The position numbers and the translations under genes were made by a program. A DNA stretch of 64,000 nucleotides from the NCBI GenBank assembly GCA_028292485.1, contig JAQGMG010000039.1, positions 1 to 64,000 of the forward strand, read 5' to 3'. The DNA comes from Rhodocyclales bacterium. Lineage in GTDB: Bacteria; Pseudomonadota; Gammaproteobacteria; Burkholderiales; Rhodocyclaceae. Shown here in pieces: positions 18,701-26,922 of the stretch. The notes under the pieces were generated by a model, which was not told where the DNA came from, did no database searches, and saw only the letters and a program-made list of their open reading frames with translations. Numbering within the stretch: the first letter of the stretch is position 1; the number at the start of each line of letters is the position of its first letter.

Positions 18701-21700
18701 GCGGATCCTGTAAATCCTGTCAATGGAAATCTGTATCAAAGTACAACCGATATAAGTATCAAAGGGCGAGGCGATGCCTCACTGGTCTTTACGCGTTCTT
18801 ACAATAGCCGTGATGTCCAAGATGGTCCGCTGGGCTTCGGCTGGACACATACGTTCAATCAGTTTCTAGAGTTTTCAGACGACAACCCAGACCAAAAATC
18901 GCTGCCAGACGACACCGACGGGGCCGTATCGAGCATCATTTGGTATGACGCGACTGGGGCGCGTAAATCGATTGCCTCAAGTTCCGATGGTCGTTCCTTT
19001 ACGACGCCAGACGGCTTCTATTTCACAGTAAGTAGAGCGCCGGATGATGATCGCTATAAGATCACAGAAAAAAATGGAACAAAATATTACTTTGAAAGCA
19101 AAGCACCGACTCTGACTGCCGGTTATCGCGCGAAGCTTTTACGTATTGAAGATCGAAACAACAACGCGCTCCAGCTATATTATGACGCTGCAGGCAACCT
19201 TCTAACGGTTACTGATGGATTGGGCCGCAGCCTTGGATTTTCTTATAGCGGAACCCCGTATAAAGATAGCCTGAAGCGCATTACAGCCATCAGCGACTGG
19301 ACCGGCCGCCGCTGGAACTATGGCTATGACGCGAATGGCGATCTTGTGCAGGTAAGCGACCCGATCACAGCCAGCCGCAAGACTCCCGGTACGCGCTACA
19401 GGTACTACACGCTAACCGATGGGCAAAATTTTGCCCATGCGATGGCCAGCTATACGGCCCCTCGTGGTGATGGAATGACATACGAATACTATGTCAATGG
19501 TCGAATGTTCCGCCACTACAACACGCGGCGCCCCAATGAGGCGACGAGCTTCAGCTACAACGATTTCCGTCGTGAAACGGTTGTCACTGACGAGAAGGGT
19601 CGCAACAAGCACTATTTGTTCAACCGGTTTGGCAATCTTGATCGCGTCATCGAAGCTGACGGTGGTATCACCAGCTACAAATACGATTGTCCATCGATTG
19701 AAGATCCCACACTTACCGCATGTCCCAATCCATACAATCGCATCAGCATGACAAATGCGCTGGGCCATACCACTTACTACGCCTATGACGGGCAGGGTAA
19801 TGTCGTTCTCACTACGCTGCCGTCAGGCAAGACCGTACAAACGGATGGCTACGCGGCCAATACCTTCGGTCGTCCCCGCCGTGTCAAGGATGCGCGTGAC
19901 AATTGGGCTTTCAGCCGTTTCGATAGCAAGGGCAATGTTACCGACCAGATCGTTCTGAAGGCTCTTGTTGTGCCAACTGGTTGCCCGGCTACCGAATGCG
20001 ACATTCCTGTTGCGACCAGCATCTCCAGCTGGAGTCATCTGGAATATGACAGTTGGGGAAATGCGGTTCAGGTCAAGCGCATGCGCGATTTCGCAGCGCA
20101 AACCGGGCCAATAGTGACGATCAATTTTGACGATCCCGTGAATGGTTCGGGTCTCAATCCGGTCAAGATCGCGCGTGTCGGCGACACGAATGGCGACGGA
20201 GTGATCAATTCTTCCGACCGTATAGACGAGGGCAATTTCACCTTTGATTCGCTTGGTCGTATGAAAGACGGCGTCGATGGGGCGCTCTACCCGGTCAAAG
20301 TCAGCCAATACGATGTTCTCGGCCGGCCTGTCGTCAGTGTCGACGCCGTGGGTCGCACGATTGAGCGGGACTATGATGACAATGGCAATTTGATCGCGCA
20401 GCGCGTGAAGGGCAACGATGGCAATCTTTGGGATACGAGCCGCTTTGCCTATGACGACTATGACCGGCTCCTCTCAGCAACCAACAACCAGAATCTCTCC
20501 ACCACTTACGAGTACGACGCCGTAGGCAACCGTGTCGCCACGACCGGGCCTGACGGTTACCGTGTCGAAGCCGAGTACGACAGCGTCAACCGCCTCCTTC
20601 GCGCCTGGGATGCGGAGGGTAACCTCACGCGTCGCGATTACGATGTGGCCGGTCGCATCGAGCGCCTTGTCGATGCACGCGGCATCGCCGTTACGACCGA
20701 CTACTACGGCCCCGAACGCGACGGTCGCCTCAAGCGTGTTACACAGCCTGCGATCCAGGGCGAGAGCGCTGGGCGTGCCATCGAGCAGGAATACGATGAC
20801 GCCGGCAATGCCACCGCTACGATTGCCATCGGCTCGGATGCTGCGACGCGCAAACAGCTGAGCTTCTACGACGAACAGGGGCGCGTCGTGCGCAGCGTCG
20901 GCCCGACGGACAGTGCCGGCAACCGCCTCCAGACCTGCTACCAATACAGCACGCTCGGTTACCTCACCAATGTGTATGCCGGCCCTAGCACCAACACGAG
21001 TTTGCCCGCCTGTAATTTCAGCGACGCAACGCTGATTCGTCAGGTTACTTACGTCTATGACGACTTCGGCCACAAGCTACGGGAGATAGACCAGCTCAAC
21101 CGTGCCTGGGTATGGGCCTATGACAACCACGGCAATGTGCAAACCGCGAAAGACCCGAAGAACCAGACGACCGCTTACACCTGGCTCAGTGGTGGCCGTG
21201 CTGACACACGCACCGACGCTGGCAATCATCTGACGAGCTGGACCTATTTCCCCTCCGGCGAACTCAAGACGGTGGCTGACAGCAATGTGACCTACACCTA
21301 CGCTTACGACACAGCCCACCGTGTGGCGAGCGTAAAAGACAGCCGCGGCAACAAGACCCTGGCCTATGCCTACACGCCAGGTGGCTTGCTCAACCGCATG
21401 ACCGATGGCGAAAACCGCGCCATCGACTATCGTTACGACGCAGTCGGCCGCCTCACGGGCATGTTCCTGCCAAGCAACGACTACGTCGGCTATAGCTACG
21501 ACCAGGCCGGCAACCTCGCCGAGAAATGGTCACCCATTGGCGTGCGTTCGCAATACAGCTTCAACGCTGACGGGAGCCTTGCCAGCATTCGCAACCTCAC
21601 CGATAACACCCGCGAGGTCAGCAGTCACGGCTACACCTACGACGCCTTCGGCGCGCGCAAGACCCTCTCGCAGCGCCTCAACGGCGTGCAGACCGATGCG

Positions 21701-23182
21701 CGCTATACCTATGACGACATGGGCCGCCTCACTGCTGCTTACCTCAAGCCTGTCGGAGGTCCTGAAAGTCGCTATCGCGCCTACACCTACGACGTATTCG
21801 GCAACTTCGATAGGCAGACCTATCAAGACGATGCTTATGACAAATACGTCTTCGATAACACCGCGCACCAGCTCAAACAGATAGACCGTTACAACGGTAG
21901 CACCCTGCAAAGCAGCATCGGTTTTACGTACGATGACAACGGCAATCTGACCAACAAGACGACGCCAGGCGCTTCGCTTACGCTTGGCTGGGACGAGCTC
22001 AACCGGCTTGCCAATGTGGTCAGCTCCGGCGCGGGGGCGGTCACACAGAGCTATCAGTACGACGCGCAAGGGCGCCGGATTCGTAAGAGCAGCGGTGCCA
22101 TCGTCACCGACTACCTCTATAACGGCGACGACATCCACGCAGAGTACAGCAGCTGGGCACAACCCGGCGCGATTTACGTGCACGGGGAAGGCTTCGACAA
22201 CCAGGTCGCGCGCTTGCCGTTGGTCGGTGGCGTGCTCCAGCCTACGAGGTATTTCCATACCGACGCCCTCGGCAGCGTGGTGGCGGCAACCGACGTCAGC
22301 ACATCAGGGAGCGACGCCGTTGCAAATACAGCTGCCTACGATCCCTTCGGCGCGGCACAAAGTGGCAGCTTGCCGAATGGCTATAGCTTTACGGGGCGCG
22401 AGCGTGATGAGACTGGCCTGATGTACTACCGTGCTCGATATTACGATTCCAATATCGGGCGTTTTGTTGCAAGAGATCCTATTGGCCTGGAGGGAGGAAT
22501 AAATCCGTATGCCTATGTTGGGAATGCCCCACTGGATGCACGCGATCCGACCGGAAACATTGCTTTTTGGGACAACGTGCTTGGTGGAGCGATCGGTGGC
22601 GTTATGGATATTGGCGTTCAATATGTTACTCGGGACAAGGCAAAGCCTTTCTCTCCAAACTGGACGCGAGCGGGAGCTGCTGCTGTCATCGGTTTCGCCA
22701 CGAGCGGAGTAAGCGCATTTGCAGGAACAGCAATTGCTAGCACAGGCGCTCGGATAGGCGCAGGAATGGTTACCCAGGCTGTCGTAAGAACCGGAGCAAA
22801 TGCTGTTATAGGCGCCGCGGGCGGCGCCGCCTCCACACAAATCAACAATACATATTTTGGCACCCATGATGACGTATGGTCTGCCGCAAAATTCGGGGCA
22901 GCGGGTGGCGTTGCTGGTTCTGTCGTAGGGGACTTCGTTACGGCGGCTGCGTCTAAATTATCTAATAACGCCGTCAAAAAAATATTCAATAGTTTAAGTG
23001 TCGCGGACCAAAATATTCTCCAAAGCATAGGCGATTGGTCTGGAACAAACTGGTTTAGGGCGCCAGGGTGGTCAGTTACCTTGGGTGTTGGAGCCGGGAA
23101 CGCAGTAGGCGGTTTATCCAGCTTTGTTGGTGGTGACGAGCCAGCTGCGACAAACTCCGTTACAAAATATCCGGGAAAATAA
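15794..23182 (+). CDS. Large secreted RHS-repeat protein with degenerate transglutaminase-like domain
   Basis: A 2,462-residue exoprotein. A signal peptide (about 1-26, ending CFAA) precedes a transglutaminase-like domain around residues 240-400. Its His360 (FNHVWIE) and Asp388 (WIALDPSF) are kept, but the Cys position reads GGPTD (284-288), so it is probably non-catalytic. A DUF6531-type domain (GDASLVFTRSYNSRD, near 990) and some 1,100 residues of YD repeats follow, closing with the RHS core ARDPIGLEGG near 2228. The last 200 residues are glycine-zipper-like and unlike known toxins. A dockerin-like loop DTNGDGVINSSD sits near residue 1463. The ATG at 15794 follows GGGGA; upstream in-frame ATGs lack a site. 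Possibly exported by the adjacent secretion system. Confidence 0.9.
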   Translation: MRSVMLRAAQACLLATVILSNCFAAAPQDVAPMSDEVLSVLPGLRPVMTHPLVAQLEVRRASLNSVLAKDTGAQRSAGVQGALNAELHALRAMKATVTQTPGVTAEVKTAVGVRLDEVSALLESLIKSSPNQRQQALADLRAWMVAYWKAEENTSSLSALADGPGGNAPKRPSPPALPISDKKPEYVLQQEAFDGLAMFGGGPAGMMSMLLPSLPGKSYCDFKDDDVSYFDGINVVNNAELVELAKQLEYSPAKILEWVNKEITYEPYFGARKGAMGALYTKAGGPTDIASLTISLFRISNIPARYVKGAISLSAAQIIGPDSQLSRWLGTRSATASYNLLYGAQIPGLTSSSSSIQFNHVWIEACVPYAHYRGSRIDVAGSRWIALDPSFRSPDYVGGAAKADASTFDYGSYLGKRTTLLPLEHFEDLVRAQLATNGTGKSINDLPYTMAPIQAKLDVLPSSLPYSVIGYSNWQNSGSPSAATLPPQHVLQLNVTVRKNPTDSILSAQLPMPEIGAQRVSLLFKDASGAAVSNWLADGQATSGAGSTIAPCSASVVPSLRVGGVERAVGNIPVTYCSQGNQLQLELTLEDMGAANRQVNYVLFKAVNANNLTSILSYTQQVSSRHIQERAAQLLADVRSPVSGTTFDRLDAVEGEFLNIVGLKFNKHVQDDTVRLSQLTGAIGILASNLGAVSTQAKVDSVFDQPFGISRTGYLIDVPGGLFSTMDRDTGRDIPALQRLLLYMSSSYESYVWQENARTDAVSTVRGLQYASEKGIPILEFDAATQSCSNLQDSLTPISTAREQLGIYCYAHGAGASLDSFNACMDFEAKRQNLAYNSLGYSFTAQSNICKNYFYSGSNAKLKIPKSLINYNDDNSWIGYVFAAEFPEATIGTTTTPFRMGMVISSETAAHGGWSVAAPIPYVYSPKFNSGWLPSSPQNFVMASGANTAPSAIWSPSVNLGRSNYVMLLADPVNPVNGNLYQSTTDISIKGRGDASLVFTRSYNSRDVQDGPLGFGWTHTFNQFLEFSDDNPDQKSLPDDTDGAVSSIIWYDATGARKSIASSSDGRSFTTPDGFYFTVSRAPDDDRYKITEKNGTKYYFESKAPTLTAGYRAKLLRIEDRNNNALQLYYDAAGNLLTVTDGLGRSLGFSYSGTPYKDSLKRITAISDWTGRRWNYGYDANGDLVQVSDPITASRKTPGTRYRYYTLTDGQNFAHAMASYTAPRGDGMTYEYYVNGRMFRHYNTRRPNEATSFSYNDFRRETVVTDEKGRNKHYLFNRFGNLDRVIEADGGITSYKYDCPSIEDPTLTACPNPYNRISMTNALGHTTYYAYDGQGNVVLTTLPSGKTVQTDGYAANTFGRPRRVKDARDNWAFSRFDSKGNVTDQIVLKALVVPTGCPATECDIPVATSISSWSHLEYDSWGNAVQVKRMRDFAAQTGPIVTINFDDPVNGSGLNPVKIARVGDTNGDGVINSSDRIDEGNFTFDSLGRMKDGVDGALYPVKVSQYDVLGRPVVSVDAVGRTIERDYDDNGNLIAQRVKGNDGNLWDTSRFAYDDYDRLLSATNNQNLSTTYEYDAVGNRVATTGPDGYRVEAEYDSVNRLLRAWDAEGNLTRRDYDVAGRIERLVDARGIAVTTDYYGPERDGRLKRVTQPAIQGESAGRAIEQEYDDAGNATATIAIGSDAATRKQLSFYDEQGRVVRSVGPTDSAGNRLQTCYQYSTLGYLTNVYAGPSTNTSLPACNFSDATLIRQVTYVYDDFGHKLREIDQLNRAWVWAYDNHGNVQTAKDPKNQTTAYTWLSGGRADTRTDAGNHLTSWTYFPSGELKTVADSNVTYTYAYDTAHRVASVKDSRGNKTLAYAYTPGGLLNRMTDGENRAIDYRYDAVGRLTGMFLPSNDYVGYSYDQAGNLAEKWSPIGVRSQYSFNADGSLASIRNLTDNTREVSSHGYTYDAFGARKTLSQRLNGVQTDARYTYDDMGRLTAAYLKPVGGPESRYRAYTYDVFGNFDRQTYQDDAYDKYVFDNTAHQLKQIDRYNGSTLQSSIGFTYDDNGNLTNKTTPGASLTLGWDELNRLANVVSSGAGAVTQSYQYDAQGRRIRKSSGAIVTDYLYNGDDIHAEYSSWAQPGAIYVHGEGFDNQVARLPLVGGVLQPTRYFHTDALGSVVAATDVSTSGSDAVANTAAYDPFGAAQSGSLPNGYSFTGRERDETGLMYYRARYYDSNIGRFVARDPIGLEGGINPYAYVGNAPLDARDPTGNIAFWDNVLGGAIGGVMDIGVQYVTRDKAKPFSPNWTRAGAAAVIGFATSGVSAFAGTAIASTGARIGAGMVTQAVVRTGANAVIGAAGGAASTQINNTYFGTHDDVWSAAKFGAAGGVAGSVVGDFVTAAASKLSNNAVKKIFNSLSVADQNILQSIGDWSGTNWFRAPGWSVTLGVGAGNAVGGLSSFVGGDEPAATNSVTKYPGK

Positions 23183-23190
23183 CTACAAAA

Positions 23191-23415
23191 ATGAAGCAAA
23201 GAATTAAATTTATTCTGCTAATTGGATTCGTTAATATTCTAATTGGCCTCGTCGTGGCTGGAGTCTTGGGTTTTATGGTTTATTTGTCCCATTATTTTCT
23301 TGGCAATGGGCTAGAAGATCGCATAGAAGCCGCTGCGATTAGCGTCTTTCTTGTGGGTGCGACGGCAGGGGTACTGAGAGCGTTAATTGTCGTTATTTCT
23401 TTATTGCGAAAATAA
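23191..23415 (+). CDS. Small two-helix membrane protein, possible RHS immunity partner
   Basis: Not recognised. The 74-residue product has two strongly hydrophobic segments (about 7-32 and 46-70) joined by a short loop with NGLEDRIEAA, and ends basic (LLRK). It begins 8 bases after the RHS stop codon and is AT-richer than the RHS core. RHS and other polymorphic-toxin genes are often followed by a small immunity gene, and two-helix proteins are common for membrane-acting toxins; that role here is inference from position alone. The ribosome-binding site is weak. Confidence 0.6.
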   Translation: MKQRIKFILLIGFVNILIGLVVAGVLGFMVYLSHYFLGNGLEDRIEAAAISVFLVGATAGVLRALIVVISLLRK

Positions 23416-23560
23416 TTGAGAGAGAGTTATTGCCTTACGGCGAGTTGATCCCGAGCTAACGCACTTGTCCCCATATGTTCTTGCATTAGTAGATGTCTGA
23501 AATCGCATAGAAATTACTCGTGGAGTTGTGATTACTTGCGCAAGATGAAAAGGGAGGGGT

Positions 23561-25441
23561 ATGCCTAGGTGTTCTCAAAAAAACGATGCGCGAAAGTCAG
23601 CCATGAAATTGCAAATACTCGGAAGTCTGGTTTTTTTCTTTAGTGTAGGTCTGCTGCACGCGCAGGCCCTACCGGGCTACACCATGTGCGCGCAAGAAGG
23701 TGGCAATTGTTCTGTGCTCACCTCGGCACAGCTGGCGTATGGCTCGGGAAGCACCTACATAACTCGCTCCGCTTCGGCGGGCAGCAGCACTCTCTGCAAT
23801 GCAGCGACATTCGGCAGCGACCCGACGCCAGGCATTGCCAAAAGCTGCTTCTACAAACTCGATCAAACGACAACGACGCCCGGTACGGATGCCGCCAGCA
23901 TCACCAATGCGCGCGTAGCCGGCACTTTGTGGTTGATCAAGCATCAGCGCGGCGACGGCGGCTGGGCTGACCTTGGAAATCTGTCGACGCATGCCACGGC
24001 TTCTGGGCTTGAAGCGCTGCAATCGGTTGGCATGCAGAACAGTTTTCCGGCCGGCGCGGCAGTAACCTGGCTGATGAACGACGACGCTACCAGTACCGAC
24101 AGCCTGGCACGCACCGTTCGCGCCTTGCGCGCGGCGGGGGCTGATGCGTCCGTGGCACTGGCTGGGCTGGATCGCAATCGTCGCAGTCTTTCGTTCGGCG
24201 CCTATCGCGGCTATGCCCTCAGCATGCCCGACGTCGCCCTGGGCATTGAGGCGATGACCGCAGCTAGCAGAATGACATTCAGCGCGGCAGAGCAGAACGA
24301 GATAGGTCCGATGTTCTCGGATACTTTCCGCCATGGTGACGGCGGCTGGTCTTATGGCGCGGGTGTGGGCACTTCTGACGCTTCTGCCGCTATGGCAGGG
24401 CGCTCTGCCGTGATCCCCAGTGCGGTGTTCATGCGTGCTTTTGCGCGTTACGCCATGGCCAGCAGCACAAGTGCCAAAGGCTTGTTGCAGCGTGGCATCG
24501 AGTATTTGATGTCGGTTCAGAAGAGCGATGGTGGCTTTGCGGATGACGCTGATCTCAACGGCAGCGCTAGTTTGTCGAATCCGAGCCAGGTGTATGAATC
24601 TGCCCTGGTGCGCCAGACACTCGCCATCGTGCGCGCCAGCGGCCTGGATGGTCAGTATGATGGCTATGCGCGCGACATGATGGATGCCATACAGCTATTC
24701 CTGCTCAAGGAACAACAGAAGTCCGGCAACGGCAGCTGGAACAATGATCCGTTGGCGACTGCCATGGCATTGGCAAGCTTCCCTGCGGTTGTCCTGCCGG
24801 ATACAAATGGGGATGGGATACCGGATCTCGTTGAGACGGCTATCGCTTCATCTCCTGGCGGAATGCCGTCCTTGCTGAACGGCAATTCCGCCGGTTCGCT
24901 CGGTGCTGTCACCAAGCGCACGGATTTCAGCCTGTACTCGACTCAGTACTTCAGCTATCAGCCCGACCTCATCGGCGCAACGGCGCCCTACAACTTCACC
25001 CAGGTGTCGGGTCTGCCGCCAGGTGTGATGTTCAATTCAACAACGGGTGCATTGTTTGGCGGCATCATGTTCACCGGCGACTACCTGGTCAACCTGCGCA
25101 TGCGTGATGCCAAGGGCCTGTGGTTCGAATACGCGATTACCTTCCACGTCATCGCGCAACCCAATGGCCTGGATTCCGACAGCGACGGTATGCCGGATTG
25201 GTGGGAGTTCAAATACGGCTTCAACCCATACAGTGCCGCTGATGCAAGTCAGGATGCAGATAGCGACGGGCTGACCAACCTGCAGGAATACCAGCGCGGC
25301 ACCGATCCGCTCAACCCGGATACCGATGGCGACGGCATGAGCGATGGTGCCGAAGTAGCCGTAGGCCGCAACCCGCTATTCGATGAAGTCAAGGCCCGCA
25401 AAGCAGCGATACAGGTCATTTTGCAGATGTTGCTGGATTGA
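23561..25441 (+). CDS. Secreted alpha-toroid protein with Ig-like and TSP3 repeats
   Basis: A 626-residue exported protein of unknown function. A signal peptide has its hydrophobic core at about 18-33 (LGSLVFFFSVGLLHAQA). Residues about 120-410 contain four repeats resembling prenyltransferase/squalene-cyclase toroid motifs (GDGGWADLG, GDGGWSYG, SDGGFADD, GNGSWNND), but no catalytic motif is evident. A beta-rich putative-Ig segment (about 440-540) precedes calcium-type TSP3 repeats (DSDSDGMPD, DADSDGLTN, DTDGDGMSD). A strong GGGAGG precedes the first ATG; an ATG at 23603 gives a shorter leader. Probably a partner or co-exported product of the RHS gene. Confidence 0.85.
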   Translation: MPRCSQKNDARKSAMKLQILGSLVFFFSVGLLHAQALPGYTMCAQEGGNCSVLTSAQLAYGSGSTYITRSASAGSSTLCNAATFGSDPTPGIAKSCFYKLDQTTTTPGTDAASITNARVAGTLWLIKHQRGDGGWADLGNLSTHATASGLEALQSVGMQNSFPAGAAVTWLMNDDATSTDSLARTVRALRAAGADASVALAGLDRNRRSLSFGAYRGYALSMPDVALGIEAMTAASRMTFSAAEQNEIGPMFSDTFRHGDGGWSYGAGVGTSDASAAMAGRSAVIPSAVFMRAFARYAMASSTSAKGLLQRGIEYLMSVQKSDGGFADDADLNGSASLSNPSQVYESALVRQTLAIVRASGLDGQYDGYARDMMDAIQLFLLKEQQKSGNGSWNNDPLATAMALASFPAVVLPDTNGDGIPDLVETAIASSPGGMPSLLNGNSAGSLGAVTKRTDFSLYSTQYFSYQPDLIGATAPYNFTQVSGLPPGVMFNSTTGALFGGIMFTGDYLVNLRMRDAKGLWFEYAITFHVIAQPNGLDSDSDGMPDWWEFKYGFNPYSAADASQDADSDGLTNLQEYQRGTDPLNPDTDGDGMSDGAEVAVGRNPLFDEVKARKAAIQVILQMLLD

Positions 25442-25513
25442 TTTTGCTGCATCACGTCGACCTATCCTTATTGTTGAGAAGTTATTCGTGTGTAAATATT
25501 TGGGGGGATTGAA

Positions 25514-25852
25514 ATGAAGGTGCTGTTTGCATTGATTGCTCTTGTGGCAATGGGCGTAATTCCCAGCGCTCACGCAGAGGTAAAACACACGGAGACCAAC
25601 AAGACCCTTACGGAAGTCGGGGTGAACGCCGAATATGAATTCGCATATTTCTTCTTGGCAGAAGGAATCCAGCTAGCAACATGCGGAAACGGAGGCGGTG
25701 TTTTTATTGCTATGGATGCTGCCGGTATGGGCAAGCTCTTGTACGGAACTGTTTTAACGGCAAAAGTAACTGGTAAAAAAATATCCTACTTGTAGTATCG
25801 CGTGGACGATTGGGGTAATTGCTATGCGCTTCAGATTGGCATAGAGCCTTGA
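25514..25852 (+). pseudogene. Small secreted protein interrupted by an in-frame amber codon
   Basis: The open frame to TAG at 25793-25795 encodes 93 residues with a signal peptide (MKVLFALIALVAMGVIPSAHA) and a compact glycine-rich domain (LATCGNGGGVFIAMD, then LYGTVLTAKVTGKKISYL). Reading on in the same frame past TAG gives YRVDDWGNCYALQIGIEP and a TGA at 25850-25852, for a total of 112 codons counting the amber, the same as the intact paralogue at 26131. The extension looks like the missing C-terminal strand with its second Cys. I infer a recent nonsense mutation (CAG to TAG would do), or readthrough. The shorter product may still be made. Confidence 0.6.
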
Positions 25853-26130
25853 TGCGTTAAGTACAGGAGAATAAAATTTTCTGGGTTTGCATGTTTCAAT
25901 TTGGTTTTATTTCTTATTAACTCATGATTTAAGTTGGATGCGCGCATGCCTTGCAAAGTAACCTTGACTGGCTTGGCTTGTTACTGCTCATCAGATGCAC
26001 GCAAAGCCATTTATATAAGCGCCGCTGGCTAAATAACTGTTGGTTGTGAGTTATATCGATATGTCACGGACCGTTGATGAAGTTATTCATATGAAATGGT
26101 TGTCGCTTGAGTTTTATTGAGAGAAATTCA
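25853..26130. other. AT-rich intergenic region, no gene seen
   Basis: About 280 bases that are noticeably AT-richer than the secretion operon. No open frame with a ribosome-binding site was found. It probably holds the promoter of the small secreted gene at 26131. Confidence 0.5.
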
Positions 26131-26469
26131 ATGAAAAATCTAAAGTTAATAGTATTTACATTGCTGATTTCAATGCCATTGGCCGGATATTGCGGCAGTT
26201 TGTCTGGCACCATCCAGTCCATTCTGTTTAATAAGGATTTGGGGAATACAGTATTTGTTCAGATAAATGGAACGTCAACAGGAGCACCTGGTTGTGCTAC
26301 TTCAAACTCGCGCATGGTCTTCGAGCTGACTACACCGACGACGAAATCGTTATTGGCCTACCTCATGGCTTTGAAGATATCAAGTCCTGATACTGTCGTC
26401 ACCCTTGTTGGCACAGGCTCTTGTACTTTGTGGGGTGATACGGAAAGCTTTTCATATACGTTTCTTTAA
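26131..26469 (+). CDS. Small secreted protein, family of three in this region (intact copy)
   Basis: Not assigned to a named family. The 112-residue precursor has a signal peptide (MKNLKLIVFTLLISMPLAGYCG) and a beta-rich domain: GTIQSILFNKDL, VFVQINGTSTGAPGCATSNS, FELTTPTTKSLLAYLMALKI, TLVGTGSCTLWGDTES. Two Cys residues (in GAPGCAT and GTGSCT) could form a disulphide. It is the only one of three neighbouring relatives without a disruption. A GAGAG site precedes the ATG at 26131; an in-frame start eight codons upstream has none. Exported to the periplasm or outside by inference. Confidence 0.7.
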   Translation: MKNLKLIVFTLLISMPLAGYCGSLSGTIQSILFNKDLGNTVFVQINGTSTGAPGCATSNSRMVFELTTPTTKSLLAYLMALKISSPDTVVTLVGTGSCTLWGDTESFSYTFL

Positions 26470-26477
26470 GTGAAAGA

Positions 26478-26545
26478 GCAACGTGGACATTGCTCGTTTC
26501 TGCGAGTTTGGCTGCGCACACGATTCGGTGGGTTTGCCATGGTGC
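26478..26545 (+). repeat. Leader repeat, copy 1
   Basis: Contains GCAACGTGGACATTGC (26478-26493, near-palindrome), a short CTCG-TTTCTG-CGAG hairpin, then GATTCGGTGGGTTTGCCA (from 26522). The same two blocks recur in order at 27357-27441 before the HTH-receiver gene. Each copy lies 100-150 bases before a start codon, so it may be a transcribed leader. Confidence 0.45.
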
Positions 26546-26582
26546 CAAAATACGAAAACACGTTTACTCGGAGAATAAAATA

Positions 26583-26922
26583 ATGCCTTTCCGCTTCGAA
26601 AGAGTCATGCTGTTTCTAGTATTGGCACTGTTGCCGCCGCTGGCATATGGCGGCACCTTGACTGGAAAAATAATTTCAATTCTTTATTATCCGGGAGCCC
26701 CCAATATTGTTTATTAATACAGACGCCACAACGGTTGGTGCGCCAGAGTGCGCCACTTTTAAAAGCAGAATGACTATAGATCTTACTGTTCCGGCAGGAA
26801 AGACAATGTATGCGCATTTGCTTTCCCTTCGAATTCTTGATCCCGAGAAAGTCATCACTTTTTCTGGGGCGGGGGTTTGTTCCTGGATCGATACAGAAAG
26901 CGTTGGATATGTGAATCTGTGA
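26583..26922 (+). pseudogene. Frameshifted paralogue of the small secreted protein
   Basis: The 5' frame (26583-26717) encodes a signal peptide and GGTLTGKIISILYYPGAPNIVY before a stop. The second part continues from about 26710 in another frame as FINTDATTVGAPECATFKSR and ends ILDPEKVITFSGAGVCSWIDTESVGYVNL. Together they align along their full length with the intact protein at 26131 (shared GAP-CAT, TxK/GK, GTGSC/GAGVC and TES motifs). The junction fits a net loss of eight bases, where the intact copy has VFVQIN and this copy jumps from V to IN. Probably a pseudogene; a sequencing error in a T-rich run is possible. Confidence 0.72.
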
